In this document: piece after piece, positions 13,901 through 25,900 of the stretch
How positions within the stretch are numbered: the first letter of the stretch is position 1
How the letters are laid out: each line of letters starts with the position of its first letter
Origin: Lasioglossum baleicum
Lineage: Eukaryota > Arthropoda > Insecta > Hymenoptera > Halictidae
Assembly (NCBI RefSeq): GCF_051020765.1
Contig: NC_134935.1
Location: 16,245,579-16,309,578 of the forward strand
Reading direction: 5' to 3'
Length of the DNA stretch: 64,000 nt
The notes under the pieces: model-generated
The model's database searches: none
What the model saw: only the letters and a program-made list of their open reading frames with translations
Told to the model about the DNA's origin: nothing
Position numbers and translations under genes: made by a program

Positions 13901-16900
13901 ACAGGGAGCGCAGGGAGTGCAGGGAGAGAGCCCGCTTACGGAGGTGAAACAGGAATTCGAGATGAAAACCGCGAACGCGTGATGTTCGTGAAAGAACGTC
14001 GAGGTCGAGGCGCAACACGCAACACGCACGGTCGAGGTGTTAATTTTAACGCCAGGCTTTCCCCGATGCTTGCCGCTGTCGACCGGCTGTTGCCGTTGCC
14101 ATTGCCGTTGCGAGTGAACTCGTTCGTTTCGCGAAATTCACGTCTAGTTCGCGACAATGGCACCCGGATGATTTTGTCATTTTCGTCTATCGCCGCACGA
14201 GGATGTCGCAACGACGCTCCTCGCAACGAGCACGGGCGGCCCCGTGGGGCACCGATTCGTCGAAAGCTAGAGCAACCAAGCCACACCTCTGGCCGCGTTA
14301 CGCGAAGAAAGTGCGAAATGAACAGTATTCTGCATATCTGTTCACCTATCGTTATTTAGCAGCGGCGCTTTGGAACAGGAATGGGCACAGATCGCTCCAT
14401 GGGGCAGCGCCTTCGCTCCGACGAAGCCACGAAATCGTGTTTGCTACTGTACACGGAGAGAAATCATCGGAGCCGTCGAAAAAAGAACGAGATGGATGCT
14501 ATACCGTCGCTCGCGTCGATGTTCTATGATCCGGAGGATCGTTGCACCGATTGCTCTCCGCGGAGCACTGTCTCGGGCACCGAAGAAAGCGAGAACAACA
14601 GAGCCACGCCTACTCGGAGCACCCGGCGCGGCGTGCGGCTCCGGCACCGTTCGTCCCGAAAACTTGCCGTCGAAAAACTCTCGCGAGGCGAACAACGCTC
14701 GTTGCCGTTCTCGTCGCCGCGAGCCAACCTTGGAGGATACGTTATTATCGTTATTGTTGAGGGAAACTCTCCCGGAGCAGAGAGTGGTCGAGGTGAGACG
14801 AGGCAGCCGAGGTGGGAGATAGAGGGAAAGAGCGAGAGAGCCAAGCCAGGATCAAAGAGGAGCAAAGAAGAACCCGCTCGTACTTGCGTGTGCGACAAGT
14901 GCCGATGACAATGAGCGCGGCCTGCGTGAGTGCGTACGTGCACGCAGATCCACGCAGATGCACGGGAGTGCACGGGAGTGCACGCAACGGCCGAGGGTCG
15001 CACGCGATGCCCCGCTAACTTACCTTCCTTTTTAACGCGCGTTGCGCGTCCTCGCCGTTTCTCCTCGGTCGAGCGAATTCGCGGCCGAAATTCGCTCTCC
15101 GTGTTTTCGACGATCGTCGACCGACCAACAGGTATAATTTTCACCCGGTACTCGCTCTCGCCCCCTCCGTACACGGACGCCGCGTCGCTTCTCTCTTCTC
15201 TCGTACGATTATCTACTCGAAGATCGTTCGAACAACGTTTGTTTTCGATGTTCGAGTTGAAACCGGTTGCACGGAGGCGTCGAGCGCTATCAAATATTTG
15301 TACACACTCGACGAAACGAGAAAACGGTCGCGTCGCGCTCGGGTCGTCCCTCGGGTCTCCCCTAGAGCGAAACGGTGAAAGTAATTGGTCGACGCCATCG
15401 CTGTCAAAAGCGCGTCGTTGAAAATTTGACGAAAAACCGGTTTGAGCACGCGTGGCCCGCACCGTGCTTGCGCGTAACGGCGGCTAGCAACGTTTTCTCG
15501 ATACCGTTGCGACCACGTTCGCGAGAAGGAACCCTTGAGAAGATTCGTCGATAGTCCCCCTCTCCTCGGAGGACGCCCGGAACGATTCGTTTCGCGGTGC
15601 CCCGGAGGAAATTGGCGCGATCGCCGGAGACAAAGAGGCCACGAACTTGGGTCCGGTCCGCCTTGTGTCTCGGGTAATACTTTCTCGGCAGAAGTAATTT
15701 TTCTCCTCGGCGTATCGCGACATTCGTCTACAAGAACACGGTGGTGTGCGTAGAGTCGGCGGCGGTGGCGCGCGAGCGTACGTAAATGCACGGTATCGGT
15801 AGCGGATCCAATTTGAGATACGAGGCCGGAAGACGCATTGTTCGCGCGGAATAGTACAAATTAACAGATCGGTATCGTGACCGGAGCAATTAACATTGTG
15901 TACACTGGCGCGGTGGATTGGCTTTCTTGAAATCTGACGGTTTAATTAGGCGCCACCTTCTACGTAGCAGATGCGCGCCCTGTTTCGATTAATTACCCCC
16001 GCCCCTTCGCTCTTTCGCCCCTCCGACACTCGACTCCGCGCGTATCGTTCCGGTACATCTCACTCGGTTAAATCGACACGCTTAATGGTAAACGCGTCGA
16101 TAAAGAACGGCTCGGTCTCACCTTTTCGAATTCCCCTTCGGCGCGACACGGCCCTCGGACGCGTATCTATCTGCCTCTCTGTCGGTCTCCGTATATTCGG
16201 AAGGGAAACGGTTTACTCGCTTCGCGTCTTTATGCCGATGTCGGACGTCCTATGTACCGTCCGTGTCTCATAACGTGGCGCAGGAGCAAGGGAGCGAACA
16301 AGTTCGCCGTCACGCGATGCGAGACCGAATTGTGCGCGCACCTGACCAATCGGGCGGTTTCTTCGCGAATTCTTCTCGCATTCCTTCCGCGAGTATCATT
16401 TTATCGGACTTATCGTAGTCGGATGGATTCGTACAACGCGGAGAACGATGTTGCAGGGTTGAGGACGTCGCCGGTGAACATCGTGGCGACTGCGACCGTC
16501 GTGACGGAGGAGGCTCTGCTAGCCGACGACGAGGTCGAGAACTGCGAGGGCGAGAGCGAGGGTACCGAGAAGTCTGGCAACGAGGAGGACGAGGAAGTCG
16601 ACGTCGACGTCGAGGAGTGCAGCAGCGTCGACGACGGGCCCGTCCACGCAGCGCCCGACGACCTCAGCGTCACCTCCGGGAGAAAGTGTCAGGACGTCCA
16701 CGGCGATCACGAACGAAAGCACCGGCTCAGGACCAGTTGCAACTCCGACGAGCTTCGGGACGTCGAGTGCCACCTCGAGACCAAGGAATTGTGGGACAAG
16801 TTCAACGACCTTGGCACCGAGATGATCATCACCAAGACCGGCAGGTAAGCCGTGTTGTATTTCACTCGTATCTTCGACTCGCAGTAGGTTCTCTCTCGGA

Positions 16901-19900
16901 TCCTTTGACTTTGAAACGGAACGTAACGTCGCGTCCCGTCGCGCCGCGTCGGATCACTGTGTAGCGTCGTTCGAGCGCCGCGCCGTTCCCTTTACGAACT
17001 CGAGCCTGACCCAAAAACTACGGAACCGTACCCCGTAAAACTTGCCTACGTTCCAACGATTCGAGGCGAGCACCTTTTCCAAACGTTCAACCCTCGAACG
17101 CACTGTTTCTCGGGGCTCTGTGCGCCTTTCTATTAACGATTATTAGACTGCATAGAGTAATAATTAGACCGCGGATTTTATGCATTTATGACAAAAACGG
17201 GCTCGTACAATTTAAAACAGTGGAGGTATTAAAAAGATTTAAGGCCACCAGTGTATTGGTTTCGCCTTAATAAGATAATTAAAAGTAGAATGAAATTTTT
17301 ATTTGGCTCCTGTGTCTTGCAATCAATGCAAACATTTTTTATTTTGCATAAAGATCCGCGGTCTAGTAATAATTGAACAAGTTAATAATGAGAAATCGAA
17401 GTTACGTGAAAATGTACTTACTGTCTCTTTTAAGCACTAACAGTGTTAAACTCTTCTGCTGCCTTTCCAGTTTTATATCTGACCTATTCATTTCCGTCGC
17501 TGATGCATAAAATCCGCAGTCTGATGATTATCTAACGGGATCCCCGGGTCCGTTTAAACCCAGCGTTTTAAACTCATCACCTAGCCATCCATTAGCTTGA
17601 TGAATTTCAATCGAAAGTCGCGCAGTCGGGTGCAATGAGAGAAATATCTTTAAAAAATTGATGAACAACGCCTTCCCAGTATTAAAGGTTCGGGTAATCC
17701 ACCGTTTTCTCGCAGCCTTTCCTACATGTATTTCAAAGCAAAATATCGGTCGACCGATTCACTAGGACTTGGTTGAAACTGAAACCCAAACGAAAACGAA
17801 TCGGTGTTCTCTTCGGGGACGAGAACTCGGTAGTGTGGCTGGCGCAGTAGCGAAGTCGCGCAGCCGCGCAGGTGCACCGGAAGATGGCCGAGACCGGCAC
17901 GAAGCGTCGACGCGAGGCGAGGAAACGCGATTGCGAGAGTAAATGAACGTTTGTCTCGCTTCGACGTTAACCGATTCCGGCGAGATCGCGACGAGATCGC
18001 GAGACGGGATCGTGCGACGAAAAAAAGACGACAAACACACCAGGGGGAAAGCTTGAGAGAGAGAGAGAGAGAGAGAGAGATCGACTTTGGCATTCGTTCG
18101 AGTTACGACTCGCCTAATTGCCTCAATTTAGTACGTGCGAACACACGTTCGAAGGGTCGAGGAGCGAAAAACACGGCCGCGTGTCTGCCCAACGGAGAAA
18201 ATGAAATTTTTCGGGATCGCAATTACGCATCGTTATATCGTTCGCTGCCATATTAATTATTAGACTCCCGTGACAACCGAGGGCAGGCCTCTCCTCTGCA
18301 TTATGGGCTCGGTCGGCTCTGTTCGAGTTACGAGGAAATTGCGGCCGCTCAAACAAAAGTTCGGCTCGAACGGTGCGTACTCGAACTAATGGATTTCATT
18401 GAGCGACGTTTTACGAGATATTTAAGGGTGTTTCGGGTGTAATTTATCGTGGCAATTTATGCCCCTTTGTGGATATACCGCGCGAGCGCGCGTTCATTTT
18501 TATAGGTATGCTAATAAACTGGAGGCCGCAGCTGCGCGCTCTAAGGATGCGTGACCGCATCCGTGTTACGAGATATTTGTACGCAAGGGAGAACTCGCCT
18601 CCGAACCGCTGTCCTCTCGTAAAACGACAACTCCGGAGTCTAACGCGATTTCGCGGTACTCGACGCGTAATGCGTTGCGCGTTACGCGTTACACGATACG
18701 CTTTGCGCTCGAACCGAGCTGGCTGTCGCTCGTTCGACCGCATTGGATCGGATCGATCTGAAAAAAATGAGATCACCGTATCGTCGATGGTCTCGATAGC
18801 GCTGGGTGGCTCGAAAAGTCTTATCGCACCGATTAACCCCTGCGCAGCCAACCGGGTACCCGGCGACCCATCTACTCCATTTCATTCACCCATTCACTTA
18901 GTTTCAGGGCCCCGGGCGAACATTGTTTGGGGGCCTAGCCAATTAACCCAAATGAACTAAAATTTCGGTTAGTCGTGGCCTTTTTGTCGAAAAAGTAACC
19001 CCCTCTCTGCCAGTGCCGGACACAAGTCTTAACAAAGGTGAATTCTTCTCGATCGAAAATTAAATATACAATAAATTTTATGATTTCGGCGCAGGGTTCG
19101 ATCATTTATAGAAAACCAGCAAATGTGCAATTAATTCAACATGCTTCTCAACGTTTCGATCCTTATGTGGATCATTCTCAAAGAGACATTTTCTGCGTTT
19201 GCTGTGACAACAGAGACAATATTTAAACGATTATTATTCCATATTCCATGGCGGCGGATGTGTAACTGACAAGACTAACAAGACTTAATCTGGCCATCCA
19301 ATAAAGTCCTATATCCGCTGCTGAATTTTCTGTTTTCCTAAAAATATTACAAAACTGATCTGCACACCCATTGTTGTTCGCTATCGCATCGAATAATGCC
19401 TTTAAAAGACGTTGAACAGCGAAGTTTCTAAATTTTCTATACTCTTTTCTGTATATTCTGGTCGCCCAAACAAGGATGAAGGTGTAAGGACACGTTCTGC
19501 TATACGTCGAGCAAGGGTTGTCGTCTGTTCATGCAAAAATAACACCGCTTATAATTCGTTTCTCCAACGCGCCGGTTGCTACAAAATTACAAATCCGAAG
19601 CAAAGCTGGGGAACAAAGCTTATAGTTGGAAGTTGGCGCGATTACAGGTGGTAATCAACAAAGTTCAGCGAGTTTGACGCGACGTTGCCTTCGAATCGAT
19701 CTCGGAATGTTTTCAAACGTTGCGTGTGTATTTTCACGTAGAAAGCATTTTTTAATGTTTTAGTAGCTGGAGTAGATTCTAGCGACGCGCGACGGCGATA
19801 CGACGCGCGACGGCGATACGACGCGCGACGGGTGTCTATTACGATCGCTTCTTTGAAGAAACCAGGCTATAGTTGAGAGAGAGAGAGAGAGAGTAGTCGA

Positions 19901-22900
19901 TCGATGCGTATTCGCTGTAAACTAGCCGGTGGAGCCAACCGTGAGCAATCAGGAATCACACGCTCCGAATGATTCCGAAGTTTATCCGGTCAAAGAAGGT
20001 CGCAGAGGTGCGTGCATGCGCTCGTAGATGCATTCGGTGGTTGCGCAGTGCGCAGTAGAACAGCCTTGAAGCGTACACGCGAAGCAGATCGCGAGCTCTC
20101 GTTGTTGGACAGATATCGGATCGGACGGGTGACGTCGTCGAGCGTCGAAAAAAAGAATTTTCGAAACGATTCCGGGGCGTGCCGGTGGGCCGACGTCCTC
20201 TTCCTGGCGACGATCGATATATCAAGAACGCGACGATGCACGAATAGCGTCGTTAGCACGAGAAACTCGCCACGAAATCCCCGCTAAGGCTAAACGAAAA
20301 CGTCACTCCGTCGAGTGACAATACGAATTCGGACCAATCAGGTGGAATTGTCTGGCCCCGCGGGGTGCCGGGGCCATGCGCTCCTCCGATTCTTCCGCGA
20401 GGACTAGCTGTGCTCACGGGGCCCTCTCTTTTTCCCACGTTAGCATCCGCCAGTTTTCAGCCTCTCTCCCTTTCCCTTTCTTTCTTTCCTCCTCTCTACT
20501 TCTCTCTGTTCCGAGTCCCTCGACGCTTTCTTTACTCTTCGCGTCGCTGTCCTTGCCGCTAGTAGGCCTCGATTTCGGCGCGACGAACAAAGGCAATTTC
20601 GAGCGTGCAAAGAGTCGAACGACGTCATTGTGATGACGATAGAGAATGAAGAGCGAAAGGATCGAGCGCGCGAGCGCGGCTCGGTAACTCGCTCGAAACG
20701 TTTAAGGAAAGGCTGTTCCAGAGGGCCCTGTCCGTCAGCCTCGGAACGTATAATCAACGAGTTTTCGTCGATCCCCGATCCACCTGACCCAATAACGAAC
20801 CTTTATCTTCTCTTTATTCGCGCCGAGCGCGGCGCGGAGCGGGGAGCAAAACGAAGCAACTAAAGCTGCGGATACGCTAGCGAGTGTACCTTGAAACATG
20901 TTCTGGCACAATTAAACGTCCCTGAGGCAGCGGCCGACAAGTTGAACTTCGCGACAGTTGCTCTCGAAGAGCTGAACAATAGATTTCTAAGGGTGGATTT
21001 ATAGCGGAGGTGCGATCATCGATGATAGCGGCGCGGTGAAAAGAAACCAACATTCGCGACAACATTTCGACACATACTGATGAAAAAGTACATATGTATT
21101 TTCTTTTTTTCTTCACCGCACAGAGCTCACCTCGCTGCTCCACTATAAATCCACCCTAATATTTGCAAAGGCAGTACCGTACGCTTGTGCAAGGTGCTCT
21201 CGCGAGAAACGTCGCGAGTTATTATTTAGCTAGTGCATTCGCACCTTAAAATGTCGGAAAGTCGAGCAAAATCGCGCACTCGTACTCTCGAGTTTACCGA
21301 GCCGACAGCCGTTCGTGTGTTTTTCGAAGTTTAAGTAGGTGACAGAGAGAAAAAGAGAGAGAGAGTAAGAGAGGGGTGGGAGAAGGTGGCGAAGGCGAAG
21401 ACTGTGAGCGCGAGCGCGCGGAATATAGGGAGGTGTGGACGAGAGAGCGGGTCAGCGAAGAGGGAGAGACAGGATACCGGCGGATAGAGGGTACTCGTCA
21501 CGCGAACCCTTCATCAAGGTGCCAGCAACCTACGTTACACACTCACACGTGGCTTCGCGGGGTGAACGTGCACGTTACGCGAGGACGTGCACGGATCGCG
21601 AAACACGACGCGCCGAGAACCGAACAACCGTGCACGTCGCAGTGAAAATACAGACAACACTGGGAACACAGATAAAGAGAAACCCGGAGCGAAGAGAATG
21701 AAAGAGAGAGAGAGAGAGAGAGAGGCCTGTAAACGTCTATTTATCCCTGTTACTTGGTCTCCTCGGCCAGAACGAAAACCCGAGCGGGTAACTACGATGC
21801 GTGTACGGCTCGCAACGTGCATATCGACGGTTCGAGCAAACAGGAGGAGGAGACAAGTGCGCCGTCGCGTTGAAAATTCCAGGGGATCGTCGATCTCGTC
21901 GGTACCCGTCGGTCAGCCCTCGGACGATTAGCCGGGTTCGTTCGAGCGAGCGAACCTTGCGAGCGAATCCTCGAAAATCTACCCACTACGTACCGGCAGG
22001 AAAGAGCCGCGCGCTCGCGCGGCATAATAATTATAACGGCGACAGCACCTGCTGCGCCGCTGCGAAGTCGTTAGCTCGGCAAACATTTAAGTAACTCGGA
22101 TGGCCGTGTTCGGATCGCTATAATATCCACTGCTTCCGTAATCCATTTGTGCGAGCCCTTCCGCCGTGCTTCCCCCTCTCCCTCCCTCTCCCTTTCGCCT
22201 CTCGCTTCCTCTCTCTCGCCACGAACCATCCTACCCCAGGGCTTGATGGCTTCTCCGACACACTCGTTCGACCCTAAACCGCGCGCAGGCTGATTCACGC
22301 GACTACTCGAGGACCTTAAATCGCTCGTAAATTATCCGTTCTCCGAACAAACTGCACACTGTCATCCGCTACGTCTTTACCTAGATTCTAGATAGTCCGC
22401 CGGGAGAACGTACCGACGCGACCTTCGTCGATGTCTCTCGCGATGAAGAAGTCGAATAGGATCTAGTTAGGGCTGTGCGAGGACACGAAAATGTAAAGAT
22501 CTCGATGGTCGGGACGAGGAGTCGGCTTCTCGGAAATTACGGGATTCTCGATTATGTCAAGATTTTCGAAAATGTTCGAGATTCTCCAAGGTCTCAAAAT
22601 TTTCGAGAACTCGTCTCGATCTCGAAAAAAATTGTCGTCTCGACCCGACTCGAAATTTTCGGGTTCTCGCACACCTTTAGAATCTACTAAACATACAATT
22701 AATTTCCCTTGAACCAAAATAAATTTCGATATTGTTGTAATCGATATCTAGCCATTGGAAAATTGGTATGTACCGCTTATAAGTGTTTAGGCACTCCTCT
22801 TTCATGATAACTTTTTTAATATTGGACTATACGATTTGAACTTTTTCGGGAAACTTTTCTGGGAAGCTAGAGCAATTAGTTCACTACAGAATGTGAAAAG

Positions 22901-25900
22901 AAATTTTTTCAAAGATTGCAATTGCTCGGAATTGTAGAAAAAATACTATAAGTTTCATTCTACAACTTTTTTATGTGGGCCTATAATGAAAATTTAAAAA
23001 GTACACATTTTGTAGATCTGTGTCAATTATATGCACTATGAAAGTTTCATCGAAATCGGTTGATGCGGGGGAAAACGACAGGCATTAAAAGATGTAAGAA
23101 TCCTTAGATTTATTGCAGTTACAGGCCGAAAATCGTGAAAAATTGCAGCTTTCACCATCTTTAAACATCTGTAGCTCGTTGTATTGCAACGTCGATCGAT
23201 TTCGACGAGATTTTCAGAATATGTTTAATTGGCACAGATCTACAAAACGTACTTTTTAAATTAGCCCAAATTAGTCTAAATAGGAACACATAAAAAGTTG
23301 AAAATGCAACTTTTAGTATATTTTTTCTACAATTCCGATCTATTACAATTTTTGAAAAAATATCTTTTCACATCCTGTAGTAAACTAATTGCTCTAGCTT
23401 CCCAAAAAGAGTTCAAATCGCATGGTCCAATATTAAAAAAGTTATCATGAAAGAGCAGTATTTAAACACTTATGAGCGGTAGTGTAGGTACAATTTTGAT
23501 CTTCTGTCTAAACGGTTTCAAACAACAAAAATATAGTTACTGTAAGACATAACACATAAATGATTTGAAAAATGAAATCGTTTTACAAGTACACTGCGGA
23601 ATTTATGCAAGTATAGTAAAAACGAACAGACAACAGAAAATGTATGGTTTTATTATTTTGCATATAGATTCCCAGTCAATTTACAAGTATTGTCCGTATC
23701 AATTACAAGTTACAGGAGCTACATGTAGACACTTCTGTTGTTAATCATTTCATCGAATTAAAAACAAAACAATTTTCAAATTCTTCAAACGTTTTCACGA
23801 TTTTACATTTGGTGTACTGATTTTTGTCCTAGCTAGACGCATAAAATTCTCTGTCTAGTTATTTATGTTCCGCTAAGGAGAGATCAACGTGAATTTCGAA
23901 GTAGCCTGACCTCGAAATTGGTAAAAATTTCTACTGCGATGTTTCTCGGATGTTCCTGCGAGACACACGAAATACGATACGCGACAGGCGACGCGCGACG
24001 AACAGCTTCCGCGTAATTTAAGGTCAGCCGATCGAACGAATTAGCTGGTACACAGGGATTGCACGGGGCGGAATGCGAGACCGTTGGGGTGGCATCGGCG
24101 AAACAGATGCGGCAATACATACGCTTGGTGTGTTGGTGCTCGTCTATTCGGGGTTGGTTTGGGGTCGAGGTGTTCCTGCGATTACGGGCTCGTTAGCCAC
24201 GGCCCATGGAGGGCCTAGCCTGTTTGTTTCTGCCTAATTTGACCGGGAACCGCGCCGCAACGAGAGAAAGAGAAACGCGGCGGCCGAGCAGGAGCGCGAT
24301 TTTTTCTCGTGATTCTCGATACGGGCGAACGATCGTTCGTCGAATCGTCGAATCGTTTCGTTTAATCGCGTCGCGCTTCGTTTCCCTATGATTTAAATTT
24401 CGCTTGATTCGCGGGCGGGTTTTATCGGGCGGATCGCGTAAAATCGCGCGAAATAAAAAAAAAAAAAACAGCGGTGCGATTCGACTCGAGACAAATTGAC
24501 TCGTCGCGCGTCGCGTCGGTCGTGATTTCGTGTAAAGATAAACGGGGTCGCGTCGTTGGGGATTGCGATCCACGCAGGGGCTCGAAGCGTAACGCGGAAT
24601 GGGGCGAGGAGTTAGGAATGGGGGGTGGGGAACGCTCGATTGACTTACTATCGATGCTTAATAGTCTTTTCAATGTATTTCCACTTATCTCGGATACAGG
24701 GGAGACCACCCTCCGAGACGGCTAATTTTCTCGATGATATATCGCGTCGCTCTGTCGCTACGAACACGAGAGCGCGTGCGTGTGTGGGAGAGGTAGGGAT
24801 GTGGCGGGCGGCGCAGCGTTTCCGGCGGACGTTGCGGGTGCTTCGGATCTCGACAGCTTCTTCTTTGAACGGCGTCTAACTAGATCCGCTCTCGCGTCCG
24901 ATCGAGATGATCGGCGTTCCCCGGTGTTCCGCGATGTTCCTCGATGCTGAAAGAGGAGCGGTCGAGGGGGCTCGTTCGTCCGTGACTGGACGCTTGCGGT
25001 CGCCCGGACTCGGCAACGATCGCGGCGTTTGCGGTTTCGATGGTCTCGAAACGATCTCGGGCCGTCTTTCAATGAGCGCTCGCAATTTGTTGCGTTCCAC
25101 GCGATCGTCGTTAAATCGGTGATCGGCGGGGACTTTGAGACTGTTCGGCGAACGGTGATCAAATCGGTACTCTCCCGGAGATCTTCCAGCAGACGACCAC
25201 GATGACGCCGCAGATCTGACTGGACAGAAAGAGCTCGTAGAAGGAGGTGTTCCGAGCGAATTTCGCCAGGAAGAGGAACACGCCCGTGTAGATCAGCATG
25301 TTTACTGCGCGACAGGAGCAGCCCGCTAACGCGATACCGAGCATACGCGCCAGCCGCGACATCGTCTGCTTGCACGTGTCAGAAATGTTCGCGGCGCGAG
25401 CACGAATCAGATCGAGTCTCTCGGCGATCGCGTAGCTTTCCGATCCGGGTGTTTGCGTTTCCGCTTCAAGCCCGCGAACGGTGACTTTCCCTTCCTCTTC
25501 TGCGGAGGTCTGACACGTTGTTCCTACCGCCGGTTGTTCGTTCGCGGAGGAGTCCGACGAGCTCTCCGACGAGATCTCCGTCGTAACGTGCGACGAAACG
25601 GCCGACACCGCGCCTTGCTTTGCGGACGGCGGAATTTTCTTCGTCGTTGGCTCTTCGACGACCTTCCTCCCTTTCTTCTCAAGTTCTTTCGAGCTGGTAG
25701 ACACGTCGCGATAGGTCGGAGGTCTCCGGAGGAGGTTGATGTCATCGGCGCACAATCTCGCGCGGATACACGGAGGAAGCTCCTCGAGCAGCGCCGCGAA
25801 GTGCTGCGCGCACGCTCTTCGACAGGCTCTGTTCTTTGGGTTGCACGGGCCCGGGCATTCTTGCAATCGACTCATCCTCGGCTCTCTAGGATCTGTCGGA

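Noticed and set aside
14381..14908. 175-codon plus-strand ORF with MDAIPSLASMFYDPEDR
   Set aside because: The start looks gene-like but the rest is Arg/Ser/Glu-rich and no family or splice context supports it; RNA data would be needed.
14524..15462. 312-codon minus-strand ORF in intron 1
   Set aside because: Arg/Ser-rich with no domain, overlaps long frames on the other strand, and lies in CpG-rich DNA where stop codons are rare.
20991..21156. Reading the TAA-flanked hairpins as microRNA precursors
   Set aside because: Three copies with target-site duplications mark them as MITEs; small-RNA output is possible but not shown.
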